Source: an uncultured Opitutaceae bacterium
GTDB taxonomy: Bacteria > Verrucomicrobiota > Verrucomicrobiia > Opitutales > Opitutaceae
DNA length: 46,761 nucleotides
Assembly (NCBI GenBank): GCA_937942145.1
Contig: CALDFV010000131.1
Coordinates: forward strand, 1-46,761
Direction of reading: 5' to 3'
Positions 27,541 to 36,408 of this stretch are shown piece by piece (position 1 is the first letter of the stretch; each line of letters begins with the position of its first letter). The translations under genes and the position numbers were made by a program. The notes beneath the pieces are model-generated. The model made no database searches, was not told where the DNA came from, and was given only the letters and a program-made list of their open reading frames with translations.

Positions 27541-28887
27541 TTAGACCGAAAGGGGTTGAAACAGATCGTCGATCATTCCGTCACTATCGCCAAACGAATC
27601 GATTTTCACCCCAACCTTGTCGAGAAGAGTGAGATGCAGGTTCGCTAAAGGCGTAGGCTTGTCATACCGAATGTGGCGATTTCCCTTCATCCCACCGGAG
27701 GCTCCACCCGCAACGATGCAAGGCAGATTCGTATGATCATGAACATTGGGATTGCCAATGCCGCTTCCGTAAAGAATCAGCACATTGTCTAGCAAAGAGC
27801 CGTTACCTTCTGGAGTGTTCTTCAATTTCTCCAAATATTCCGCAAACAAGGAGACGTGAAATGCATTGATCTTAGACATGCGCTCAATCTTATCCGGATT
27901 GTCACCATGGTGCGAAAGTGGATGGTGCGGATCGGAAACACCGATTTCAGGATACGAGCGGTTACTGGTTTCCCGCGCAATTTGAAAAGTCGAAATTCGT
28001 GTAATGTCACCTTGATACGCCAGCAGTTGGAGATCAAACATGAGACGCGCATGATCCGCATACATCGCTGGAACTCCCATAGGGCGTTCGAGATCTGGCA
28101 ATGGGTTGTCTTTCGAATCTAACTCCGCTTTCTGTATGCGTCTTTCAACTTCACGTATGGAGTCCAAATACTCTGTTAAACGTGCTCGGTCACGAACACC
28201 CAAGTCACGCTTCATGCGTTTCATATCTTCTGTGATCGAATCGAGTAGGCTCGCACGCTTCCTCAAAGCCTCCCGTCTTTCCTCAGGAGTCCCGCCTTCA
28301 CCGAAAAGGTTTTCAAAAACGATGCGCGGGTGGGCTTCCGCCGGAAGTGGAGTTGTAGGGGAAGACCAAGAAAGATTGTTTTGATACACGCAAGCGTATC
28401 CATTGTCACACTGGCCAACCGTCTCCATCAAATCCATGGCTAGCTCTAGTGAGGGAAGTTGGGTTTCCTGTCCGATTTGCTTAGCAGCCACCTGGTCTGC
28501 AGTAGTCCCAAGGTAATAGTCTGAACTCTCGGTCACCTTCGCCTTCGCAGCGCTCAAGAAGGAAGAATTCGAAGTCGCGTGCGACCCCGGGTACGCAGGT
28601 TTCAACTCCATATTCGTAAACACCGTTGTATGGTCTTTAACGGGAGCGAGTGAATCGAGAATCGGCGAGAGCTTATCGAGCGTGTCGTCGCTCCCAGGCG
28701 TCCATCTTGATTGGTCACAGCCCATTGGCATGAAAACGTAGCCGAGACGCCGCACCCCGTTGGCTGCCGTTCTCGAGGTAGCAGTGGCGGCAGGAACCAT
28801 CGCATCGAGTAGCGGCAATGCGAGCGACGCTCCCACGCCTTTGAGAAAGGTTCTCCGGGGTATATACTTTTTAGTTATGAATTTCAT
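27541..28887 (-). CDS. DUF1552 (HXXSHH) Tat-exported protein
   Basis: A 448-aa protein of the DUF1552 family (Pfam HXXSHH, PF07586). The N-terminus has a twin-arginine signal, RRTFLKGVGASLALPLLDA at residues 11-29, so it is likely exported folded. The family motif HHPLSHHGDN is near residue 320. GSGIGNPNVHDHTNLPCIVAGG further on resembles the metal or phosphate-site text of alkaline-phosphatase-like DUF1501 proteins, to which the family is related. The function is unknown. The gene lies 12 nt after the DUF1592 gene on the same strand. These two families are nearly always neighbours in Planctomycetes, Verrucomicrobiota and some Acidobacteria and Proteobacteria, which implies a joint function. 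Confidence 0.93.
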   Translation of the reverse strand: MKFITKKYIPRRTFLKGVGASLALPLLDAMVPAATATSRTAANGVRRLGYVFMPMGCDQSRWTPGSDDTLDKLSPILDSLAPVKDHTTVFTNMELKPAYPGSHATSNSSFLSAAKAKVTESSDYYLGTTADQVAAKQIGQETQLPSLELAMDLMETVGQCDNGYACVYQNNLSWSSPTTPLPAEAHPRIVFENLFGEGGTPEERREALRKRASLLDSITEDMKRMKRDLGVRDRARLTEYLDSIREVERRIQKAELDSKDNPLPDLERPMGVPAMYADHARLMFDLQLLAYQGDITRISTFQIARETSNRSYPEIGVSDPHHPLSHHGDNPDKIERMSKINAFHVSLFAEYLEKLKNTPEGNGSLLDNVLILYGSGIGNPNVHDHTNLPCIVAGGASGGMKGNRHIRYDKPTPLANLHLTLLDKVGVKIDSFGDSDGMIDDLFQPLSV

Positions 28888-28899
28888 AGTATTTACTCT

Positions 28900-31584
28900 C
28901 TATTGCGAATGGGTCGCTACGTAATCACCGTCTGGTTTAGCTCTCATCTGAAACGGCACGCTATTCACGATACCTAGTATTATCGACGAAAACCTATATT
29001 CGTTTGACCGCGCGTTTCTCACGATCCCCCGAACTGCAGGGGCGTCGTGGGCTTCAATTCCCCTACCTAGGGCAAATGTAAGCAATTTTTCGCTTAAAGT
29101 ACGAACAAAAAGTTCCGGGCGCTCCAACAGGCCCTCCTCGAGCGGCCCTACTCCGTTGAAAACGCTTCCATCGGGCAATCCGCCCGATACATCAATCGAC
29201 GTGCCATCTTCGTATTCCCTCCAGCGGCCAACGGCATCGAAATTCTCCAATGCAAATCCGACCGGATCCATCAGGTTGTGGCAGCCAGCACACGCCGGAT
29301 TCGCCCGATGTTCCGCCAATTGCTCCCTCATTGAAAGTGTCGCATCCACTTTGTTCTCCTCTAGAGCGGGAACGTTCGGAGGGGGCGGGGGCGGGGGCGT
29401 TCCTATAATGTTTTCTAGAATCCAGCTTCCTCGGATAACGGGTGAGGTTCGCGTTGCGTACGAAGTAACCGTAAGGATACTGCCTTGTCGCAGCAACCCA
29501 CCTCGATTGTGTTCCGGATCAAGACTGACCCGCCGGAAACGGCTACCGGCAATGTTAGGGATGCCGTAGTGGTAGGCCAATCGCTCGTCAAGAAAAGTAT
29601 AGTCCGATTTTAGCAAATCCAGGACGCTTCGATCCTCCCTCATTACGCTTTCGAAAAACAGCTCTGTCTCTTTTCGAAAGGACTGCCTCAAATTATCATC
29701 GAAGTCCGGATACAACCTCAAATCGGGCACAATCGACTCCAAGTTTCGCAGATGCAGCCATTGGCTCGCAAAATTATCTACTAGGTTAACCGCCTTCTCG
29801 TCGTCAAGCATCCGCGCTGCCTGTGCTTCCAGAACTCCGGGATTACGAAGTTTGCCCGCAATCGCCAAATCTAGCAGTTCCTCATCAGGCAAACTGCTCC
29901 AGAGGAAGAAGGACAATCGGCTCGCTAATTCCAAGTCACTGATCCGATAAGCCTCGCCGGGCTTCGAACCCGCGGGATCTTTCTCCACTCGAAACAAAAA
30001 CTCAGGACTCACGAGAATGGAACTCAAAGCCATCTCAATGCCAGATTCAAATCCACCCCCTTCCTTACCTTCCTTGAAGAAGTCCATCGGGCGCTTTAGA
30101 TCCGCATTGGAAATAGAGCGGCGATAAGCCCGCTTCATCAGGTTCGCGAGGATCTCGCGGGCGACGGACTCCTCCGCACGCTCATCGGAAGGATGCTTTA
30201 TGAAGATCTTTTTCCGGCTGGGAGTATCTCCTGCCCCTTTTGCCTCAAAAGGACCCGTAATGGAAATTTGATATACCGCAGGTGTAAGACGCGGGTGACG
30301 GTGATGATTGTAATGGGCACGGAAGGGCTCTCGCTTAATTTCCAATAGCGAGTACGGAGTCTGCAAAAACGTCACCCCTAGTTTCCTTGGACCGGCCTTC
30401 GCGCTGAATCGCGTCTTTAAGTGTTTATCCAATTGGCTATGGTCTCGAGTGCCTTTGGGAGGATCTATTGTAAACCGTTTCACCAGGGATCGATCGAGCA
30501 GGATCTCCATTTCGTGAGTCTCCTTCAGTCCTTCCACGTGCTCATTGCGATCACGTGTTAGAAGCACTTCGATTTCGTATTCACCATCTTGGGGAAACGT
30601 ATAGTCGATGAGGGTACCGCCACGGGTGCCGATCGGAAGTCCGTCAACATGTTTTTCCTGAGTAACATCTGGACGGATACGGTAGGTGTCTCCCCTTGGA
30701 GAACGGTAGGGCGTCCCCACTGCTAAGCGGCTGATCTTCTGAGCCGCTGAAATATACCGGTCGAGCAAGCTCGGGGAAAGCGCTCCCACTGTGACGTTAT
30801 CAAAGCCATGGCTCTCATCGTCCTTCGGGAGCAAGGTCTTCGCATCGATGTTGACCGCGAGAAGATCACGAATCGCGTTCTGGTACTCAGTTCGATTCAA
30901 ACGACGAAACGTCTCAACGCGTCCCGGCTTCGGGTGAATTGAGGCGTGGGCGTCCAGCGATTCAGTAATCGAAGCGAGCACCGCATCATAGGTAGCCTCG
31001 CTTGGCCGCTTCCGGTCGGGTGGAGGCATTTGACGTGAATCTAGGCGTTTGATCACCTTCTCCCACAATTCAGGATTTTCCTCTGAATCCTCGAGCGAAA
31101 TTCCTTCCAAGACCAAGTCGCCCTTTCTTTCATCCGGATTGTGACAACTGACACAGTACTGATTTACCAGCCCATGCTTGGAAGAAATAATCGGATCTCG
31201 CTCAACCCCGTTGTCCGACAATCCAATCAATTTGCCTTCCAGCCATTCCGCTACCGATTCGAATTCGGATTCCCGAGGGCGTTTCACATCCTCCTCATCT
31301 TCGGGCGGCATTTCGCGTTCCCGCAGCATCCAGGCCACCTCATCCCAAACCTCAAAATGCTGGTCAACTCCAGCCCCCAAGAGGGATTCGAGATCGAGTT
31401 TTCCCTTTTTCTTGTCCGGATTGTGGCAACTGACACAGTATTCATTGACGAAATCGAGAAGAGGCTCCTCGAGCGCGTAATCTTCTCCGCTCGTTTTCGA
31501 TGTAAAGAAAAGCGAGGAAACGCCCCAAATCGCTAAGGAGAATTTTGCGTGTAAGGCAACTGGGATATAGGTAGGGCAGAGCAT
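28900..31584 (-). CDS. DUF1592 multi-domain c-type cytochrome (PSCyt/PSD protein)
   Basis: An 894-aa exported protein. After a signal peptide come two copies of a PSCyt1-like heme domain, each with CVSCHNPD then KG, and ending in MPP (heme codons at 31423-31437 and 31141-31155, exactly 94 residues apart). The remaining order fits the planctomycete-type architecture: DUF1587 (FRRLNRTEYQNAIRDLL), a central sugar-binding-like sandwich, DUF1595 (LMKRAYRRSISNADLKRPMD), DUF1592 (ISDLELASRLSFFLWSSLPD), DUF1588 with a run of prolines and a third heme-type motif CAGCHNLMDPVGFALENFD, and DUF1585 at the C-terminus. Most homologues have one N-terminal heme domain. It is the first gene of the operon with DUF1552 and ankyrin. 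The redox role is unproven. Confidence 0.93.
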   Translation of the reverse strand: MLCPTYIPVALHAKFSLAIWGVSSLFFTSKTSGEDYALEEPLLDFVNEYCVSCHNPDKKKGKLDLESLLGAGVDQHFEVWDEVAWMLREREMPPEDEEDVKRPRESEFESVAEWLEGKLIGLSDNGVERDPIISSKHGLVNQYCVSCHNPDERKGDLVLEGISLEDSEENPELWEKVIKRLDSRQMPPPDRKRPSEATYDAVLASITESLDAHASIHPKPGRVETFRRLNRTEYQNAIRDLLAVNIDAKTLLPKDDESHGFDNVTVGALSPSLLDRYISAAQKISRLAVGTPYRSPRGDTYRIRPDVTQEKHVDGLPIGTRGGTLIDYTFPQDGEYEIEVLLTRDRNEHVEGLKETHEMEILLDRSLVKRFTIDPPKGTRDHSQLDKHLKTRFSAKAGPRKLGVTFLQTPYSLLEIKREPFRAHYNHHRHPRLTPAVYQISITGPFEAKGAGDTPSRKKIFIKHPSDERAEESVAREILANLMKRAYRRSISNADLKRPMDFFKEGKEGGGFESGIEMALSSILVSPEFLFRVEKDPAGSKPGEAYRISDLELASRLSFFLWSSLPDEELLDLAIAGKLRNPGVLEAQAARMLDDEKAVNLVDNFASQWLHLRNLESIVPDLRLYPDFDDNLRQSFRKETELFFESVMREDRSVLDLLKSDYTFLDERLAYHYGIPNIAGSRFRRVSLDPEHNRGGLLRQGSILTVTSYATRTSPVIRGSWILENIIGTPPPPPPPNVPALEENKVDATLSMREQLAEHRANPACAGCHNLMDPVGFALENFDAVGRWREYEDGTSIDVSGGLPDGSVFNGVGPLEEGLLERPELFVRTLSEKLLTFALGRGIEAHDAPAVRGIVRNARSNEYRFSSIILGIVNSVPFQMRAKPDGDYVATHSQ

Positions 31585-31763
31585 TTCAGGAAACAGCCAG
31601 GGCTAATTAAGACAGGTGCGCAAAAGCCCCTCCAACTTATTACATCCATGGGTGGAAAACTGGACGGATTCAAGCTTAAGAGCCCCTCTCAAGGAGAGAA
31701 ACGACCTTTTCCGATTCTGGGCAACCGGCAGAACATTCAAAAATCAACCGGAAAGCCTAGACA

Positions 31764-32966
31764 CTAGCCTTGATTTAGGGCCTTTAGCTGCTCGCTGAGC
31801 CAGATCTTGCGTTTCCACCGGGTATTTTTTGAAGACATGTCGATAGAGTAGAGACTGTCGCCCATGTCCGGTTGCGGCAGGTTGAGGATACGACACAAAT
31901 TTAGGGCAAGCCACTTTTCAATTTTTAGTACGACCATTTTCTTGCGAAGCCGCCCCTGAATATCGCGATTGAGCACCGTTGGAATGGTGTTGAGCGTAAG
32001 GATTTCGTCGATCGCCGTATTGGCCATTTTTACTCGACCCTCCTCGCTTGCGTAAAAGTGCGTCAGAGCAAAAACAGTCTTACCTGGGTTCACTTGCTTC
32101 AATAGCTGACAGGATTTAACAACCGTCGAACCAGTCCGCACCATATCATCGAAAAGAACGATGTCATGACCTTGAATGTCCTCGAGCTTCGTTTCACTTT
32201 CCTCATGGATTTTGATTTCAACCTGCCGCTCACTAATCCGCTCCTTGTCGAGAAGGACAAACTTTGCCTTGTCGAGTCCGAGTTGGGCAAACATCTCCTT
32301 GACGAACTCCCTGGCTCCCTTGTCCGGGGCGCAAAGCGCCAACCCTTCTCCAGCATCTTCGTAGTCGACAATATCTGAATTCAGCAAGTAGTCGACGTAG
32401 ATGTCATAGGGAATCAAGTTGTGAAACTTCCCATCGAAGACTTCGCTAAACATTGCTTGCACTGAGAAAGAGTGATTGTGGACCGTTAGCACTCGATCCA
32501 CTCCCGCTAGCTTCAGCATCTGCGCGTACAGCTTCGCAGTAAAAAGCTGGCCATCGAATTTCTTGAGATCCTTCAGGTCGCGTTCAACTTCGGTCTTGCC
32601 CAAATTCGGTCGCGGTCCTCGGTCTTGGGCACTGTAGTACAGATCGGGCTCTACGAGAATCACCTCCGCGGCGCCGTTCTCTTTCGCAGCCCGAGCAATC
32701 ATCAGGTTTCGCATCGCGAGGCTCTGACGGCTCATCACGAGACTGCTCGTGCTGACGATTATAATGCTTTTTCCACTCAGCTTGTTTCCGATTTCGGAAA
32801 AATCCTGCTCATCCGAAATGAAACGCGGACAGAATTCCGAATTGGCGAACCGCTTCATGCTGATGAGGTCCGCAACATCCTCCCCCTGACCCATCGCGAA
32901 GGCGACGTCGATAGCGAACGGATCATCTGAGGAATTTCCAACGACAATGTATTTTGGTTCAGTCAT
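31764..32966 (-). CDS. Ribose-phosphate pyrophosphokinase-like protein
   Basis: A 400-aa protein with the type I phosphoribosyltransferase fold of PRPP synthase, which makes PRPP from ribose 5-phosphate and ATP for nucleotide, His and Trp synthesis. I chose the ATG at 32966 (MTEPKYIVVGNSS); the frame opens further upstream without support. KRFANSEFCPRF corresponds to the flexible-loop start, EPDLYYSAQDRGPRPN to the conserved PYxxYARQDR, and DIVLFDDMVRTGSTV (about 262-276) to the ribose-phosphate loop. It is nearly 90 residues longer than the usual enzyme, with a C-terminal extension. The loop reads RTGST where DTxGT is usual, so activity is likely but not certain. Confidence 0.8.
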   Translation of the reverse strand: MTEPKYIVVGNSSDDPFAIDVAFAMGQGEDVADLISMKRFANSEFCPRFISDEQDFSEIGNKLSGKSIIIVSTSSLVMSRQSLAMRNLMIARAAKENGAAEVILVEPDLYYSAQDRGPRPNLGKTEVERDLKDLKKFDGQLFTAKLYAQMLKLAGVDRVLTVHNHSFSVQAMFSEVFDGKFHNLIPYDIYVDYLLNSDIVDYEDAGEGLALCAPDKGAREFVKEMFAQLGLDKAKFVLLDKERISERQVEIKIHEESETKLEDIQGHDIVLFDDMVRTGSTVVKSCQLLKQVNPGKTVFALTHFYASEEGRVKMANTAIDEILTLNTIPTVLNRDIQGRLRKKMVVLKIEKWLALNLCRILNLPQPDMGDSLYSIDMSSKNTRWKRKIWLSEQLKALNQG

Positions 32967-33183
32967 ACGGGAGAATTTCGATTTGGAAAACTCGGGACTT
33001 GGAGGAGCATGCTCGAGTATTAGGAAAATCAAGCAACGAGAACCAAAAGGGCGAGCTTTATTCGCTACAAATGTTCATGTGGGAAGGGTTTGTTCGAAAC
33101 GTTGACTGACTCGCATAAGGTTGCGTCAATCACGATGTTTCTCTTTCGTTAGACTCTCACTCAACACCCCTCACCTTTTCCAT

Positions 33184-33807
33184 ATGAAAATCTTTGGCCT
33201 AACTCCCTCCCAAGTTCTCGAAAGATCGGGGACTGAAAAAATCAAAAGCCCCTACTCCCTAACCTTTTCCATTCTCTACGGAGGCATCGGTTTTGGATTG
33301 GTCAGCGTGATTGCCTATTCGATTTGGGCCTTCAGACTCATCCGCGGACAAGGTCCGATGTATGCCTCAATTGCACTCGTGTACCTGCTACTCTCTGGCT
33401 GGGTCCTGAGTCGGCTAACACTCGCGCCAAAGAATCAAATTCGGTTTACGGCTCTTTTCGCGGTCGCCTTTCTCGGATACGCCGTCCTCTGGTGCCTCTT
33501 CTGGTTTGGCCTCAAGGGGCAACATCACGGCGATCTTTACGGCTCTGCGCTAGGACTCCTTCTAATGGCAATTATTCTGAAACGGGCTTTTGGCAGCCAA
33601 GGGAATCTATTGTTTGTATTCGGAATCTTGTTCACGTTCCACACGTTGGGCTACTATGCGGGCGATGACCTCCATCAAATCACAGGGGGTTCCACGGGTC
33701 GTCTTTTGTGGGGGGCTTGCCACGGAATTGGATTTGGAGCAGGCTTGGGCTGCTTGATTCACCAATGTCAGCTCCCATTGATAGAGGCTTCCGAATCAAC
33801 CGACTAA
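33184..33807 (+). CDS. Integral membrane protein of unknown function
   Basis: A 207-aa protein (ATG 33184; the frame is open 21 codons further up) with about six hydrophobic segments. It begins with a soluble stretch MKIFGLTPSQVLERSG, then FSILYGGIGFGLVSVIAYSI, and ends with GRLLWGACHGIGFGAGLGCL and a short polar tail. Conserved-looking residues within the membrane part include HTLGYYAGDDLHQ and CHGIGFG, with several His and Asp that could bind metal or protons. I do not recognise the family. It is separated from prs-like by a divergent gap and is followed by a peptidoglycan-enzyme remnant. Confidence 0.65.
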   Translation: MKIFGLTPSQVLERSGTEKIKSPYSLTFSILYGGIGFGLVSVIAYSIWAFRLIRGQGPMYASIALVYLLLSGWVLSRLTLAPKNQIRFTALFAVAFLGYAVLWCLFWFGLKGQHHGDLYGSALGLLLMAIILKRAFGSQGNLLFVFGILFTFHTLGYYAGDDLHQITGGSTGRLLWGACHGIGFGAGLGCLIHQCQLPLIEASESTD

Positions 33808-34403
33808 GGTCCCTCGTCAATTTCGCGGGCCCGATGGAACTGAAATGCGTCGTTGACGGGATCTTGAGTCAAATTGGGAGACTACCAGGAAACGACAAGG
33901 GTTCCTTCTATTCGAATATCGGCTCGCCCCAATGGAAGGATTCCAAATCCATCGTCGTTGACGTATGAGCTTCCCCCAACCGTGTTCTTTCCTTCAGTCT
34001 TGAAATGAGCGGACGGACGCGAAAAAAAAGGGGCGTAGCGGCTGCCTTGTATTCGCGAATTTCATACCGTCAATTCAACTCTTGGCCTCTCGCCATCGCA
34101 GCCTATAATGCAGGAGGAAGCCGGGTCAGTCGCGCTCTTGCCAAAGTCAGGGCAACCACCTTCGAGGACGTTTCCTGCCTATTGCCCGCCGAAACTGGCA
34201 TGTACGTACCTAAGGTCGTGGCAACACTCGCTCTGCGAGAATCCATCGAGCCAGAGTTTTTCCCTGGATAGGTAGATTTGGCTTTCTGTTATTTCGAACA
34301 GGACGCTTCGATTATGGAAGGAAGCACCCATCCAATTTTCCCTGGAAATTGAAACACCTGGCTTGGCATCAGCCCAAAAAAACTCATTGATAGAATTACT
34401 CCT
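33808..34403. other. Long gap holding only the transglycosylase remnant
   Basis: About 600 bases between the membrane-protein gene and the alpha/beta hydrolase gene. Apart from the lytic transglycosylase remnant, the short frames resemble nothing I know. The stretch 34272-34403 shows no hairpin; it should carry the promoter for the hydrolase. Confidence 0.5.
34005..34271 (+). pseudogene. Lytic transglycosylase (MltD-like) C-terminal remnant
   Basis: Eighty-eight codons matching only the last part of a GH23 lytic transglycosylase: SWPLAIAAYNAGGSRVSRAL, then FEDVSCLLPAETGMYVPKV and ATLALRE, which correspond to the family AYNAG motif and the LPxETxxYVPK segment. The catalytic Glu region and the GxWQ motif, which should precede it by about 100 residues, are absent from all frames back to the membrane-protein gene. 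The text just before SWPLA (VAAALYSRISYRQFN) looks like a disrupted version of the normal AAAxYLxxLYRxFN helix. I therefore read this as a decayed gene and not a working enzyme; a very short functional protein is the less likely alternative. Confidence 0.6.
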
Positions 34404-36401
34404 ATGCCCCGAATCTCTTTTACCACTCTAATTCTTTGGATAGCCTCTACCCTCCGACTTCTATCGGCTGACAACCCACCACCGGGCATACCGGTTCCTG
34501 AAGCAACTCGCATGGAGCTGGAAAAAGGTGTCGCTGAGCTTGGCATACAAATCGAGGAACTTCGCTTGGACCTCGCCCACAAACCAGAGTTAAGCCGCTT
34601 GATTTCGGATGTAGTGATCTACTACAACGCGGTTCACTACGCCCTGGTTCTCGACCAGTTCTATCGCAACGAAAAGCCCAACGAATTCGACATCGCATTT
34701 GAATTTCTGAAGACCGGCAAAATCCGCGCTCTCTCGCTTCAGAACGGAAGCGCCCCTTGGACCCGCCAAACTGGGCTAGTGGTTCGTGGGTACACTTCCA
34801 AGATAGATCAATCCGTTCAGCCATACAGTCTCGAAATACCGGATACATACGATTTTGACAATACTACGCCTCAACGACTCGACATTTGGTACCATGGGCG
34901 GGGTAACACCCTCTCTGAAATTAAGTTCATTCACGATCGGGAAACCCAGCCGGGCAAATTTCAATCTCCCGATACCATTGTGGTCCATCCCTTCGGCCGA
35001 TATTGCAACGCCAACAAGTTCGCAGGTGAAACCGATACGTTTGAGGTGATTGAGTCTGTCGCCAAACGCTATCGCATCGATACCAACCGAATCGCCGTGC
35101 GGGGGTTTTCCATGGGTGGAGCTGCCACCTGGCACATGGCCACTCATCATGCCGGACGCTGGGCCGCCGCTGCTCCCGGCGCAGGGTTCGCCGAGACCGC
35201 GATTTACGCGAATGTCATGAGCAAATCCCCCCTGCCCACAGGATACGAACAAACGCTGTACAATCTGTATGATGCCACTAAATACGCTCGAAACCTATTT
35301 CACTGCCCAACCATTGCCTATAGCGGATCCGAAGACAAACAAAAGCAAGCGGCGGATATCATGAGCGAATACATGAGCTCTGAGAACCTGGAGCTCGTTC
35401 ATATAATAGGACCTGGGATGGGGCACAAATACGACCACGCATCCATTAAGACGATCAACGACCAAGTACAGGCATGGGTCCGCGACCCGATTGATCCCTT
35501 CCCAACGGAAATCCGCTTCACTACCTACACACTTCGGTACAACAAGATACTTTGGTTGACAGTCCAAAGTCTGGAGGAGCATTGGAAACGCTCAGATGTC
35601 ACAGCGAAGATCGTCGACAACAAACGAATCCAAATTGAATCCCGCAACATCAATGGACTGGCCTTAACGCTAAGCCCAAAACACGTCTCCATTGATTCCA
35701 AATCCAAAATAGAGATCTCTGTAGATGGCGATCAACTCAAAGTATCCCCACCCAAAGCGGAAAACAATTATCAGATTCGTCTTCTCAAGACGAACGGCAA
35801 ATGGGTACTAGGGGATCAACTTCGTTTAGGCGAATCTAGAAAAGTTCATGGAATTCAAGGACCTATAGATGACGCCTTTATGGACTCCTTTATCTTCGTA
35901 AAACCCACCGGAAAAGGAAGCTCAGAAACATTCGATCGATGGGTGGCTCGTGAAAGTGAAGAAGCAGTCCTTCAATGGTGGAGACAGTTTCGAGGCGAAG
36001 CCCAAACCAAGAAAGACCACGAGGTTACCAACGAAGATATCAAGTACTCTAATCTCATTCTCTGGGGCGACCCGAGCAGTAATCAAATACTGGCCCGTAT
36101 TCAATCGAGACTCCCCTTTGAATGGAACGCCAAATTATTTCGGATCGGCGAACAAACCTATTCGACCGATGAACAGGCACCCGTGATGATCTATCCCAAT
36201 CCGCTTAACCCGAAGCGCTATATCGTAATCAATTCGGGTTTCACTTTCAGTAAATTCTCAGGAGGCAGCAATTCCCTACAGGTTCCCAAGTTGCCTGACT
36301 GGGCGGTCATTGACTTGGTCGAAACGCAAGATTCGCAGTATCCCGTTGGAGTTATCGACGCCGGCTTTTTTGACGAGAGTTGGCAATTTAAAGCGCGCTA
36401 G
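34404..36401 (+). CDS. Secreted prolyl-oligopeptidase-like alpha/beta hydrolase
   Basis: A 665-aa exported protein with signal peptide ISFTTLILWIASTLRLLSA. A helical N-terminal part (about 25-150) precedes an alpha/beta-hydrolase domain with IWYHGRGNTLSE, the nucleophile elbow RGFSMGGAATW (Ser236), a likely acid in YSGSEDKQKQA and a catalytic His in GPGMGHKYDH. The last 280 residues include a beta-rich segment (about 360-470) and a further part (FWD-like strands) of unclear role. It resembles the S9/prolyl oligopeptidase-type hydrolases and esterases common in Verrucomicrobiota that degrade peptides or acylated glycans. The true substrate is unknown. It stands alone and converges with the SDR gene (7 nt between stops). 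Confidence 0.85.
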   Translation: MPRISFTTLILWIASTLRLLSADNPPPGIPVPEATRMELEKGVAELGIQIEELRLDLAHKPELSRLISDVVIYYNAVHYALVLDQFYRNEKPNEFDIAFEFLKTGKIRALSLQNGSAPWTRQTGLVVRGYTSKIDQSVQPYSLEIPDTYDFDNTTPQRLDIWYHGRGNTLSEIKFIHDRETQPGKFQSPDTIVVHPFGRYCNANKFAGETDTFEVIESVAKRYRIDTNRIAVRGFSMGGAATWHMATHHAGRWAAAAPGAGFAETAIYANVMSKSPLPTGYEQTLYNLYDATKYARNLFHCPTIAYSGSEDKQKQAADIMSEYMSSENLELVHIIGPGMGHKYDHASIKTINDQVQAWVRDPIDPFPTEIRFTTYTLRYNKILWLTVQSLEEHWKRSDVTAKIVDNKRIQIESRNINGLALTLSPKHVSIDSKSKIEISVDGDQLKVSPPKAENNYQIRLLKTNGKWVLGDQLRLGESRKVHGIQGPIDDAFMDSFIFVKPTGKGSSETFDRWVARESEEAVLQWWRQFRGEAQTKKDHEVTNEDIKYSNLILWGDPSSNQILARIQSRLPFEWNAKLFRIGEQTYSTDEQAPVMIYPNPLNPKRYIVINSGFTFSKFSGGSNSLQVPKLPDWAVIDLVETQDSQYPVGVIDAGFFDESWQFKAR

Positions 36402-36408
36402 TTCCCTA

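Noticed and set aside
31568-31580. Another GGTAGGGC near the DUF1592 start as a REP unit
   Set aside because: No stem follows the head sequence, so it is likely a chance match.
34776-35252. Open frame of 158 codons opposite the alpha/beta hydrolase
   Set aside because: It is a shadow of the coding strand; Gly-rich text and no domain.
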